Positions 1 to 7,790 of a DNA stretch of 64,000 bases are shown in pieces. The position numbers and the translations under genes are program-made. Position 1 is the first letter of the stretch. Each line of letters opens with the position of its first letter. This DNA comes from an uncultured Bacteroides sp. Lineage in GTDB: Bacteria; Bacteroidota; Bacteroidia; Bacteroidales; Bacteroidaceae. The notes beneath the pieces are model-generated. The model saw nothing but the letters and a program-made list of their open reading frames with translations, was not told the origin of the DNA and ran no database searches. Location: NCBI GenBank assembly GCA_949289265.1, contig CASENE010000023.1, forward strand, positions 1 through 64,000, read 5' to 3'.

Positions 1-3
1 GTG

Positions 4-35
4 CAAAAGTAGAGACTTTACACGTAACGGCCAAA
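4..35 (-). promoter_or_regulatory. Leftward Bacteroidetes promoter for a gene beyond the left edge
   Basis: On the minus strand a -33 TTTG (plus 32-35) is followed after exactly 20 bp by a -7 TACTTTTG (plus 4-11). This is a full match to the Bacteroidetes primary sigma factor consensus. The transcribed gene lies outside the window. From here to about 661 I see no gene. The interval holds a 12-bp palindrome (355-366), an 11-bp repeat array (377-446), a small hairpin (524-546) and a weak TATCTTTA box (590-597) that may serve the branching enzyme. Confidence 0.65.
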
Positions 36-376
36 TACAAACAACTCTTTTTTTGCAGGAAAATGAAAGTTTTTGAAAGCATGGCTGAAAAACAGAAGAT
101 TACAGAACTGATTCCTAAAGTGAGAAGAAAAACGGAGAGGGGGAATACACATAATTATATACTTTATAAGCGGGAAAGGGCGGGAAAAGAAAGGAAAGGA
201 AAGCTCTTTTTTATCCCGTAACGCCCCAAATTCCCTATAAGAGGCATAAAAACGGCAGAAACGCCAGCAACTCCCTCAAACATTTTCCGACAAGATTCAT
301 TAAATGTAACTTTTTCCGAACAGAACAACAGACAAGCAACAGGAAGCACTAGAAGGAATGCATTCCAAGGAGTCCT

Positions 377-446
377 ACCTGGTTCGTCCCTCCTTCGTCC
401 CAAGTTCGTCCCAAGCTCGTCCCAAGTTCGTCCCTATAGAGACGAA
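377..446 (+). repeat. 70-bp tandem-repeat element, copy 1 (11-bp units)
   Basis: Five units built on TTCGTCCC start at 383, 394, 405, 416 and 427, an exact 11-bp period. The last unit forms the left arm of a 20-nt near-palindrome (427-446, TTCGTC...GACGAA around CTATAG). The element begins ACCTGG. A second copy of the same 70-bp length lies at 59202-59271 in the opposite orientation. Both copies sit upstream of a gene and point toward it (here the branching enzyme at 662). There is no coding signal. Function unknown. Confidence 0.75.
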
Positions 447-661
447 GCAAACACGACGGAAGAGGGAATCTGAGAAGAACAAAGGGCCTGTTTAAAGTAC
501 GAGGAGAAGACGCTGTTTCCCAGCGGCAGAATCGCGTTTTCTGCCGGAAGTCGCATCTTTTCCGAAAAAGATTGCAGAAATTCAAATTTTATCTTTAATT
601 TTGGCAGACCATACAGAGAAACTAATAAACAAGAAAATAACATCAAATTCGAGTATTGATT

Positions 662-2686
662 ATGGAAACATTGAATCTGATTAAAAACGATCCGTGGCTG
701 GAGCCGTATTCTGAAGCCATCAACGGACGCCACCAACACGCCATCGACAAAGAAGCGGAGCTTACCAATCAGGGCAAGAAGACTTTGGCCGATTTTGCTA
801 CCGGCTATCTGTATTTCGGTCTGCATCAGACGGCCGAAGGTTGGGTGTTCCGCGAATGGGCTCCCAATGCCACTCAAATTTTCTTAATTGGCACATTCAA
901 TGATTGGAAAGAAGAGAAGAAATACAGCCTGAAACGCAAAGCCAATGGCAACTGGGAGATAAAACTGCCCGCAAATGCCATGGCGCACGGAGACTTATAT
1001 AAACTGAAGGTCTATTGGGACGGCGGGTGCGGAGAGCGCATCCCGGCTTGGGCCACCCGAGTGGTGCAGGACGACCAGACCAAGATTTTCAGCGCGCAGG
1101 TGTGGGCGCCGAAAAAGCCCTACAAGATGAAAAAACGCACCTTCAAGCCGTGTACAGACCCTCTGCTGATTTATGAATGCCACATCGGCATGGCACAACA
1201 GGAAGAGAAGGTGGGCAGCTATCGGGAATTTCAGGAGAAAATACTGCCGCGCATTGCCAACGACGGATATAACTGCATCCAGATTATGGCCATCCAGGAG
1301 CATCCGTATTACGGCAGCTTCGGATATCACGTTTCGAGTTTCTTTGCCCCCTCGTCCCGTTTCGGCACGCCCGACGAACTGAAAGAACTGATTGACACGG
1401 CGCACAAGATGGGGCTGGCCGTCATCATGGACATCGTGCATTCGCATGCCGTAAAGAATGAGGTGGAAGGCCTCGGAAACTTTGCAGGCGACCCCAACCA
1501 ATATTTCTATCCCGGCAACCGGCACGAGCATCCGGCGTGGGATTCCTTGTGTTTCGATTATGGAAAGAACGAGGTAATGCACTTCCTGTTGTCCAACTGC
1601 AAATACTGGCTGGAGGAATTCCACTTCGACGGTTTCCGCTTCGACGGCGTCACCTCCATGCTGTACTACAGCCACGGACTGGGAGAGGCTTTCTGCAACT
1701 ACAACGATTACTTCAACGGGCACGAGGACGATAACGCCATCTGCTACCTGACGCTGGCCAACCGCCTGATTCACCAAGTCAACCCGAATGCCATCACCAT
1801 CGCGGAAGAGGTGTCTGGCATGCCCGGCCTGGCCGCCAAGTATGAAGACGGAGGCTATGGATTTGACTATCGCATGGCCATGAATATTCCTGACTATTGG
1901 ATCAAGACCATCAAAGAGAAAATAGACGAGGACTGGAAACCGTCCAGCATGTTCTGGGAGGTGACCAACCGCCGAAAGGACGAGAAGACCATCTCATACG
2001 CCGAAAGCCACGACCAAGCATTGGTGGGAGACAAGACCATCATTTTCCGCTTGATAGACGCAGACATGTATTGGCATATGCAGAAGGGAGACGAAAACTA
2101 CATGGTCAACCGAGGCATTGCCCTCCACAAGATGATACGCCTGCTGACGGCCAGCACCATCAACGGTGGATACCTGAATTTCATGGGTAACGAATTCGGA
2201 CACCCGGAATGGATAGACTTCCCCCGCGAGGGCAACGGATGGTCTTATAAATACGCCCGTCGCCAATGGGATTTGGTGGACAACAAGAACCTGGACTACC
2301 ATTATCTGGGTGATTTCGACAAAGCCATGCTGGAAGTCATCAAGAGCGTGCGCAAGTTTCAAGACACCCCCGTGCAAGAAATCTGGCACAACGACGGCGA
2401 CCAGATACTGGCCTACATGCGCAAGGATTTGGTCTTTGTCTTCAACTTCAATCCCAAACAGTCCTTCACGGACTATGGTTTCCTTGTGCCCGAAGGCGCC
2501 TACGAGGTCATTCTGAACACAGACGCTCCCTCGTATGGCGGCAATGGGCTGACAGACGATTCGGTGACCCACTTCACTATGCCCGACCCGCTGTATAAGA
2601 AAGACAAGAAAGGATGGATGAAGTTGTATATCCCGGCACGCACCGCCATGGTTCTGCGCAAGAAGAGCCATAGGAAGACGAAATAA
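662..2686 (+). CDS. glgB: 1,4-alpha-glucan branching enzyme (GH13, eukaryote-like GH13_8 type)
   Basis: This enzyme forms alpha-1,6 branches in glycogen in the cytoplasm. The 674-residue protein has an N-terminal CBM48-type beta domain (roughly residues 50-150, containing FREWAPNATQIFLIGTFNDW), a GH13 (beta/alpha)8 barrel and a C-terminal all-beta domain. The conserved GH13 blocks are visible in order: DIVHSHAVKN, GFRFDGVTSM (nucleophile Asp), IAEEVSGMPG (acid/base Glu) and ESHDQAL (transition-state Asp). The sequence resembles the plant/fungal GH13_8 group, which Bacteroidetes use, more than E. coli GlgB. The ATG at 662 is preferred over a TTG six bases earlier. It stands alone, with an intrinsic terminator just downstream. 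The function is secure from motifs and length. Confidence 0.93.
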   Translation: METLNLIKNDPWLEPYSEAINGRHQHAIDKEAELTNQGKKTLADFATGYLYFGLHQTAEGWVFREWAPNATQIFLIGTFNDWKEEKKYSLKRKANGNWEIKLPANAMAHGDLYKLKVYWDGGCGERIPAWATRVVQDDQTKIFSAQVWAPKKPYKMKKRTFKPCTDPLLIYECHIGMAQQEEKVGSYREFQEKILPRIANDGYNCIQIMAIQEHPYYGSFGYHVSSFFAPSSRFGTPDELKELIDTAHKMGLAVIMDIVHSHAVKNEVEGLGNFAGDPNQYFYPGNRHEHPAWDSLCFDYGKNEVMHFLLSNCKYWLEEFHFDGFRFDGVTSMLYYSHGLGEAFCNYNDYFNGHEDDNAICYLTLANRLIHQVNPNAITIAEEVSGMPGLAAKYEDGGYGFDYRMAMNIPDYWIKTIKEKIDEDWKPSSMFWEVTNRRKDEKTISYAESHDQALVGDKTIIFRLIDADMYWHMQKGDENYMVNRGIALHKMIRLLTASTINGGYLNFMGNEFGHPEWIDFPREGNGWSYKYARRQWDLVDNKNLDYHYLGDFDKAMLEVIKSVRKFQDTPVQEIWHNDGDQILAYMRKDLVFVFNFNPKQSFTDYGFLVPEGAYEVILNTDAPSYGGNGLTDDSVTHFTMPDPLYKKDKKGWMKLYIPARTAMVLRKKSHRKTK

Positions 2687-2720
2687 ACATCCCGCCCCGC
2701 CCGAAAGGGATACGAACAGA

Positions 2721-2762
2721 AACGAGCGCTGACTACCGACCAATCGGAAATCAGCGCTCGTT
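2721..2762. terminator. Intrinsic terminator between convergent glgB and dnaB
   Basis: A perfect 12-bp inverted repeat (AACGAGCGCTGA at 2721-2732, complement at 2751-2762) with an 18-nt loop is followed on the plus strand by a short T-run. It lies 34 bp after glgB and 12 bp before the dnaB stop, so it probably serves both genes. Confidence 0.75.
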
Positions 2763-2774
2763 GTTTTTATCTGC

Positions 2775-4343
2775 TCAGAAGGGCACCGTGTCGTCCGCCG
2801 GGGCATCAAACGGATTGCCCTGCGGCATAAAGTCGTTTGCCGGAGGCGGTGGCGGCACGGAAGACGCGCCCTGCGACGCATTCATGCTGGAACCACGCAT
2901 CACCCCTCCCCCATCGGCAGGCGGCGGGATAGTCCCCTCGTCCGGATTCTCGAAGCGCGTGTACTGGCCGATGAAACGCAGGCGGACATCGCCCACCGCG
3001 CCGTTGCGGTGCTTGGCAATGATGATTTCGGCAATGCCCCTCAGGTCTGAACCATCGGCAGAGGTATATATTTTGTAATACTCCGGCCGGTGAATGAAGC
3101 ACACCATGTCGGCATCCTGCTCGATGGCGCCCGATTCGCGCAAGTCGCTCAACTGGGGACGCTTGCCCTCCTCGCCTTCACGGTTCTCCACTCCACGGTT
3201 CAGCTGCGACAGGGCGATGATGGGGATGTTCAGTTCCTTGGCCAGACCCTTCAACGAACGCGAGATGGTGCTGACCTCTTCCTGTCGGTTGCCGTAGGAC
3301 ATGCCGCTGGCATTCATCAGCTGCAGGTAGTCGATGATGATGAGTTTCACGCCATGCTCGCGCACCAGGCGGCGGGCTTTGGTGCGCAACTCGAACACGG
3401 ACAGCGAAGGCGTGTCGTCCACATACAGCGGAGCATCCAGCAGGTTGCGCAGTTTATAGTCCAGCTGCTGCCACTCGTAGTCGGCCAGCTGTCCGCTCTT
3501 GATTTTCTCGCTAGGTATTTCGCAGACGTTGGATATCAGACGATTGACCAGCTGCAGGTTGCTCATTTCCAACGAGAACAAGGCCACCGGGTTGTGATAG
3601 TCCACCGCGATGTTCTTGGCCATGGACAGGACGAAGGCCGTCTTACCCATGGCCGGGCGGGCGGCGATGATGATAAGGTCGGAGTTTTGCCACCCGGAAG
3701 TCATCTTATCCAGTTTGGTGAATCCGCTCTCCAGGCCGCTCAAGCCGTCGGAACGTGCTGCCGCCTTCTGAATCTGCTCCACGGCCTGCGCGATGACCGG
3801 ATTGATTTGCGTGTAGTCCTTCTTCATGTTCTGCTGGGAAATCTCGAAGAGCTTTCCCTCGGCCTCTTGCATCAAGTCGTCCACATCCATGGTCTCGTCG
3901 AAGGCCTTGGTCTGGATATTGCTCGTGAAGGTAATCAGTTCGCGGGCCAAAGCCTTCTGGGCGATGATGCGGGCGTGGTATTCGATGTGCGCCGACGAGG
4001 CCACCTTGCCGCTCAGTTGCGCCAGGTAGAACGGGCCGCCCACTTCGTCCAGTTCGCCGCGCTTGGTCAGCTGCTCCTTGACAGTCAGGATGTCCACCGG
4101 CTTCTGGTTGATGGCCAGGTCGGTGATGGCCGAATAGATGAGCTGGTGCCGATGTTCGTAGAAGGACTCCGGACGCAGGATTTCGCTCACCAGCGAATAG
4201 GCGTCCTTCTCGATCATCAGTGCCCCAAGCACGGCCTGTTCCAGTTCCACGGCCTGGGGCTGCACGCGTCCATAGTCGGTCACGGGCGCCGCGGCCTTGC
4301 TTTTCGGGGTGCGGGGTCTTTTGCTGTTGCTGTTTTCTGCCAC
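2775..4343 (-). CDS. dnaB: Replicative DNA helicase DnaB
   Basis: This is the hexameric 5'-3' helicase of the replication fork. The 522-residue protein has the DnaB N-terminal domain (LEQAVLGALM near residue 35) and a RecA-like C-terminal domain with Walker A ARPAMGKTAF, SLEM after the arginine-rich linker, Walker B IIIDYLQLM and the conserved SQLNRGVE and QDADMV segments. The GTG at 4343 is chosen because the protein then starts MAENSNSKRP, as short basic leaders do in this family, and because it lies 36 bp inside a perfect -7 box. Longer readings to 4514 would start upstream of that promoter. After the ATPase core comes a proline/glycine-rich tail ending FDAPADDTVPF, which resembles the C-terminal tip of single-stranded DNA-binding protein (see findings). 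Confidence 0.95.
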   Translation of the reverse strand: MAENSNSKRPRTPKSKAAAPVTDYGRVQPQAVELEQAVLGALMIEKDAYSLVSEILRPESFYEHRHQLIYSAITDLAINQKPVDILTVKEQLTKRGELDEVGGPFYLAQLSGKVASSAHIEYHARIIAQKALARELITFTSNIQTKAFDETMDVDDLMQEAEGKLFEISQQNMKKDYTQINPVIAQAVEQIQKAAARSDGLSGLESGFTKLDKMTSGWQNSDLIIIAARPAMGKTAFVLSMAKNIAVDYHNPVALFSLEMSNLQLVNRLISNVCEIPSEKIKSGQLADYEWQQLDYKLRNLLDAPLYVDDTPSLSVFELRTKARRLVREHGVKLIIIDYLQLMNASGMSYGNRQEEVSTISRSLKGLAKELNIPIIALSQLNRGVENREGEEGKRPQLSDLRESGAIEQDADMVCFIHRPEYYKIYTSADGSDLRGIAEIIIAKHRNGAVGDVRLRFIGQYTRFENPDEGTIPPPADGGGVMRGSSMNASQGASSVPPPPPANDFMPQGNPFDAPADDTVPF

Positions 4344-4379
4344 GATTTTCGTATTTAAAGTTGTTTTCCAAAAGGAGGG

Positions 4380-4387
4380 CAAAGATA
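4380..4387 (-). promoter_or_regulatory. dnaB promoter -7 box
   Basis: TATCTTTG on the minus strand is a perfect TAnnTTTG match. It would start transcription about 10 bp further left and so supports the GTG start of dnaB at 4343. No convincing -33 TTG is seen at the usual distance. The rest of the 4388-4807 gap holds no gene: an 8-bp hairpin (4447-4468, CCTGCCGG/CCGGCAGG) and a triple 22-bp repeat. Confidence 0.6.
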
Positions 4388-4575
4388 CGCTTTTATTCGT
4401 TTGCATCCGTATAAAACGGGGAGAATAATCGCGCCCGTGCCTGCGCCCTGCCGGCAAGTCCCGGCAGGCGGCGGCGTCCTGAGGGGGATGCCATGCGGAC
4501 ATTCGACGGCCCATCCGCCGGCTGAGCGAGGCAAAGGCACGGGGCGAAACGGCATCCGTCCGTATCTCAACCGGA

Positions 4576-4636
4576 AATCATCCTAGATGATTCCACAAAT
4601 CATCCTAGATGATTCCATATATCGTCCTGGATGATT
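4576..4636. repeat. Three tandem 22-bp palindromic repeats upstream of dnaB
   Basis: AATCATCCTAGATGATT occurs at 4576-4592 and 4598-4614, and a diverged copy (TATCGTCCTGGATGATT) at 4620-4636. The spacing is exactly 22 bp. Each unit is an inverted repeat (AATCATC/GATGATT, 3-nt centre), so it can be a hairpin or a dyad protein-binding site. The array is about 190 bp upstream of the dnaB -7 box and 170 bp beyond the stop of the MORN gene. It is not CRISPR: the units adjoin and there are no spacers. Confidence 0.7.
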
Positions 4637-4807
4637 CCTGAATGGAATGCGCAGGATGGGAGGTCCAGACGGCGGCCCTGCACGGATGAGGTGCCGGGGG
4701 AATACGGACAAGGCGCCGGCCTGGCACGGATGTGCCGCCGACGCCTTGCGTGCGAACGCCCGGCGCGGGGATGCCGCGGGGCGATGGGGAGGAGGATAGT
4801 GCGGGGG

Positions 4808-5986
4808 TTATTGGCCTTCGACGGAGGAGATGCGCCCCATCTTGTAGGTGCCTTTGCGCAGGATGCGCCCGTATTTGTCGGTTTCCACAAAGGGGCCGTC
4901 TTTCTTTCCTTGCTTGAAGAAGCCTTCGTAGCGTCCGCCGTCTTTGCCGGTCTGCACGCCGCTGCCTTCCTGCAGCCCGTCGACGAAGCCGCCGTGGTAT
5001 TGCGAGCCGTCGGCCATCTTGAGGGTGCCTTGTCCGTTGAACTTGTCGTCTTTCCACTGGCCTTCGTAGGAATCGCCCGCGCTCCAGCGGTAGGTGCCCC
5101 GGCCTTCGCGCTGGTTGTCCTGCCACTCGCCTTCGTAGACGGCGCCGTTGGCCCAGGTGAAGGTGCCTTGTCCTTCCTTCAGTCCGTTCTTGAAGTGTCC
5201 GACGTATTTGTCGCCATTGGCGTAATAGTAGATGCCTTCGCCCGTGCGTTCGCCTTGCACGTAGTCGCCTTCGTAGCGTTCGCCGGTGTGGAAGAAGTAG
5301 ATGCCTTTGCCATCTTGTATGTCGTCCGTCCATTGTCCGACGTACTTGTCGCCGTTGGCATACTCGAAGGTGCCCTCGCCGTTGCGCACGTCGTTCCGCC
5401 ACTCGCCGTCGTACTTGCTCGAGTCGTTCCACACCAGCACGCCTTTGCCGCTTTTCTTGTCGTTCTTCCAGGTGCCCACGTATTCCGAACCGTTCTTCCA
5501 GGTATACACGCCCTGCCCTTCCCGCTTGTCGTTCGCCCAGTTCCCCCGGTAGATATCGCCGTTGTAATAATACATCGTCCCCTCGCCCTGCTGGTAGTCC
5601 TGGTACCACATGCCCTCGTAGCGGTTGTTGTTCATGAAGTAGAAGATGCCATGGCCGTGCTGCTGGTCTTGATACCAGTCGCCGTCATAACGCTCGCCGT
5701 CGGCGAAGGTGTAGACCCCGTGACCTTCGCGCTTGCCTTTGACGTATTCGCCTTCGTAGACGTCGCCGTTCCGGAACACGGTCTTGCCTTTGCCATTGGG
5801 CTTTCTTCCCTTCATTTCGCCGGTATAGACCGAGCCGTCTTTAAAGGTATAGGAACCGATGCGGATTTCGGACGAGAATATCCCCTTGACCCGGCTGAGC
5901 AGGCCTTCTTTCTCTTGCGCCTGCAGGGCAGACGAATGTGCACACAAAAACATTAAGGCAAACGCCCATATGGTAAGTCTTTTCAT
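4808..5986 (-). CDS. Secreted MORN-repeat protein (14 repeats)
   Basis: The 392-residue protein starts with a signal peptide (MKRLTIWAFALMFLCAHSSA, cleavage near LQAQE) and a short linker. It then has fourteen consecutive 23-residue MORN repeats (about residues 44-365) of the pattern YxFxxGdxYeGxWxxgxxxGxG, and ends in a short basic tail. MORN repeats form elongated beta-hairpin rods that mediate protein or lipid contact. Phosphatidylinositol-phosphate kinases and junctophilins are the classical carriers. The repeats here are unbroken and nearly equal in length, with no catalytic domain, so a structural or binding role in the periplasm or on the surface is the most that can be inferred. It is monocistronic with its own promoter box. 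Confidence 0.85.
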   Translation of the reverse strand: MKRLTIWAFALMFLCAHSSALQAQEKEGLLSRVKGIFSSEIRIGSYTFKDGSVYTGEMKGRKPNGKGKTVFRNGDVYEGEYVKGKREGHGVYTFADGERYDGDWYQDQQHGHGIFYFMNNNRYEGMWYQDYQQGEGTMYYYNGDIYRGNWANDKREGQGVYTWKNGSEYVGTWKNDKKSGKGVLVWNDSSKYDGEWRNDVRNGEGTFEYANGDKYVGQWTDDIQDGKGIYFFHTGERYEGDYVQGERTGEGIYYYANGDKYVGHFKNGLKEGQGTFTWANGAVYEGEWQDNQREGRGTYRWSAGDSYEGQWKDDKFNGQGTLKMADGSQYHGGFVDGLQEGSGVQTGKDGGRYEGFFKQGKKDGPFVETDKYGRILRKGTYKMGRISSVEGQ

Positions 5987-6029
5987 AATCTATGATAAAT
6001 CTATATTTCTGAGACGGGAATCGCGCGGG

Positions 6030-6037
6030 CAAAGTTA
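6030..6037 (-). promoter_or_regulatory. Promoter -7 box of the MORN gene
   Basis: TAACTTTG on the minus strand matches TAnnTTTG and lies 44 bp upstream of the start codon at 5986. No clear -33 element is seen at 20 bp. Confidence 0.5.
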
Positions 6038-6074
6038 CAACTTATCGCCCAATATCGCGCGCAAGGCTCTTCTT

Positions 6075-7379
6075 TTAGGGAATTTTTTCCCCGCAGACCA
6101 CTACTTTTAATTTCTCTTTACACAAATATTTCCGGGCCAGGTTTCTCACCTCGTCCGGAGTAATGCGCCGGATGGCCTGGAAGATGTCTGCAAAGTATGA
6201 TTTCTGCAACCCCGAAACGTGCACGAATATCCAGGCATCGGACAGGGAAAACACGGACTCATAGCTGCGGCACATCTCGCCCAGCATGTAACGGCGCACC
6301 CGCTCCAACTCGTCGGCGGACACCGGTTCCTCTTGCAGGCGGTCCATCTCGCGGAAAACCTCCTGCACCAACGCCTGCACATTCTGTCCTGCCGTATCGG
6401 CAGCAATGGTCAGCAGCCCGTTCTCCGGATAGGGCAACAGACCCGCCGAGATGCCATAGGTATAGCCTTTTTCTTCGCGGATATTCGTCATCAGGCGGCT
6501 TCCGAAATAACCTCCGAACAGGGTCACCAGCACGCGCAACTTCAAATAGTCCGGATGATGCTGGTTGATGGACAAACACCCCATGCGCACCACGCTCTGC
6601 GCCGCTCCTTTCCGCTCGATGAACAAGGATGACTCTCCGGCTGTCTCCGCCCGATGCAAACAGGAAGGCACAGGACAGGCAGATGCCGCCCCAAAGGCCT
6701 TTTGTCCGAAGTGCTCTTCCACCAATTGCAGGCAATGCTCGTCTACCTGCCCGGCCAAATAAATGGCACAATTGCCCGAATGGTAAAACTGCCGATAGAA
6801 ACTCTGCAAGACTTCAGGCGAAATCCGGCGATAGTCTTCTTCACAGGCCCAATGTCCCACGGGATGACGGTCGCCAAAGAGTGCCTTCATCAGCGCACGG
6901 TTGGCCAGGAAATCGGCTTTGGACGAATTAATCAGGAATTGACGTATATTATTGTCCAACACGACATCCAGTTCTTTCTGAGGGAAAAGCGGCTCTGTCA
7001 CCATAGACTCCAGCAAGGCAAGCGTCTGCGGCAGATATTTGCCCAACGAATACAAGGCAAGATGTGTATATTCGGAAGCACAAGACAGTTCGAGCCAGGC
7101 ACCATAATAATCCAACCGTTCGGCTATCTGCTCGGAAGAGAAACGACGGGTGCCTTCGCGCAACATCCGGTTGGCGAACAAGGCCTGCAAAGGCTGCTCC
7201 TGCTGCCAGCGCCCGCCGCCAAACAAGATGTCCATGCGCACCACTTCACTCTCGTCCGCAGGAAAGGCATAAACAGGGATGCCATTGGGCATAACCGTAC
7301 GCACCGGTTCTTGCACTTCCCAATGGCGGGGAACCGACACTGCCGGAGATATGTTTCTGTCTAACTTTTTTTCGCTCAT
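6075..7379 (-). CDS. M16-family (insulinase-like) protein lacking the zinc motif
   Basis: The 434-residue protein has the two-lobe architecture of M16B peptidases. The position of the HxxEH zinc motif reads FANRM within LFANRMLREGT, so the metal ligands are missing. The second lobe keeps the substrate-binding Arg/Tyr signature (SRLMTNIREEKGYTYG). This combination is typical of the non-catalytic partner in M16B heterodimers (such as mitochondrial processing peptidase alpha). No catalytic partner gene is adjacent. The ATG at 7379 is preferred: it follows the folK stop by 4 nt, whereas an earlier ATG would overlap folK. It is the last gene of the leftward operon ponA-folK-M16. A partner-binding or scaffold role is inferred. 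Confidence 0.8.
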   Translation of the reverse strand: MSEKKLDRNISPAVSVPRHWEVQEPVRTVMPNGIPVYAFPADESEVVRMDILFGGGRWQQEQPLQALFANRMLREGTRRFSSEQIAERLDYYGAWLELSCASEYTHLALYSLGKYLPQTLALLESMVTEPLFPQKELDVVLDNNIRQFLINSSKADFLANRALMKALFGDRHPVGHWACEEDYRRISPEVLQSFYRQFYHSGNCAIYLAGQVDEHCLQLVEEHFGQKAFGAASACPVPSCLHRAETAGESSLFIERKGAAQSVVRMGCLSINQHHPDYLKLRVLVTLFGGYFGSRLMTNIREEKGYTYGISAGLLPYPENGLLTIAADTAGQNVQALVQEVFREMDRLQEEPVSADELERVRRYMLGEMCRSYESVFSLSDAWIFVHVSGLQKSYFADIFQAIRRITPDEVRNLARKYLCKEKLKVVVCGEKIP

Positions 7380-7383
7380 CGCC

Positions 7384-7773
7384 TTATCTATTCTTCTGAC
7401 ACAAACCTGCATCCAGTTCATGGACGCCTTCCTGCACATACACCCGGCTCCAGTCGTCCGGCTTATACACCCTGCCGTCGCATGCCAGCAAATCGACGTC
7501 CAGACGGATGATTTCGTCCGCCCGTTCCTGCCGGGTGGAGCCAGCCTCGCGTTCGATGCCTTTCAGGCAGGAAATGACTTCGGCCGCGCCCATCTCCGAC
7601 TCGAAGCAGGCCACCTGATTGGCGAAAAGAGACTTGCGGTTCATGCGCAGGGGGGGAGTATCCACTTCGTGCGAGAAGCGGATGCCGGGAAACAAGTCGG
7701 CCAACCGCCGACGGGCCCAAGCCAAATGGGCGTGCCGCTGCTCATTACTCCCTATGCCTACAATATAGACCAT
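7384..7773 (-). CDS. folK: 2-amino-4-hydroxy-6-hydroxymethyldihydropteridine pyrophosphokinase
   Basis: FolK transfers pyrophosphate from ATP to 6-hydroxymethyl-7,8-dihydropterin, a step of folate synthesis. The 129-residue protein begins VYIVGIGSNEQ (the family's GSN signature), has FANQVACFES in place of the usual FLN segment and carries the acidic RLDVDLLACDGR motif that binds the two magnesium ions. It is shorter than E. coli HPPK (about 160 residues), as is common in Bacteroidetes. It lies 17 nt after ponA and 4 nt before the M16-like gene, so it is cotranscribed. The link to peptidoglycan synthesis is positional only. Confidence 0.85.
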   Translation of the reverse strand: MVYIVGIGSNEQRHAHLAWARRRLADLFPGIRFSHEVDTPPLRMNRKSLFANQVACFESEMGAAEVISCLKGIEREAGSTRQERADEIIRLDVDLLACDGRVYKPDDWSRVYVQEGVHELDAGLCQKNR

Positions 7774-7790
7774 GCCTCCTGCGCCGTCTT

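Noticed and set aside
3090-4358. A 422-codon plus-strand open frame opposite dnaB
   Set aside because: Shadow frame of dnaB; composition and lack of any domain show it is not coding.
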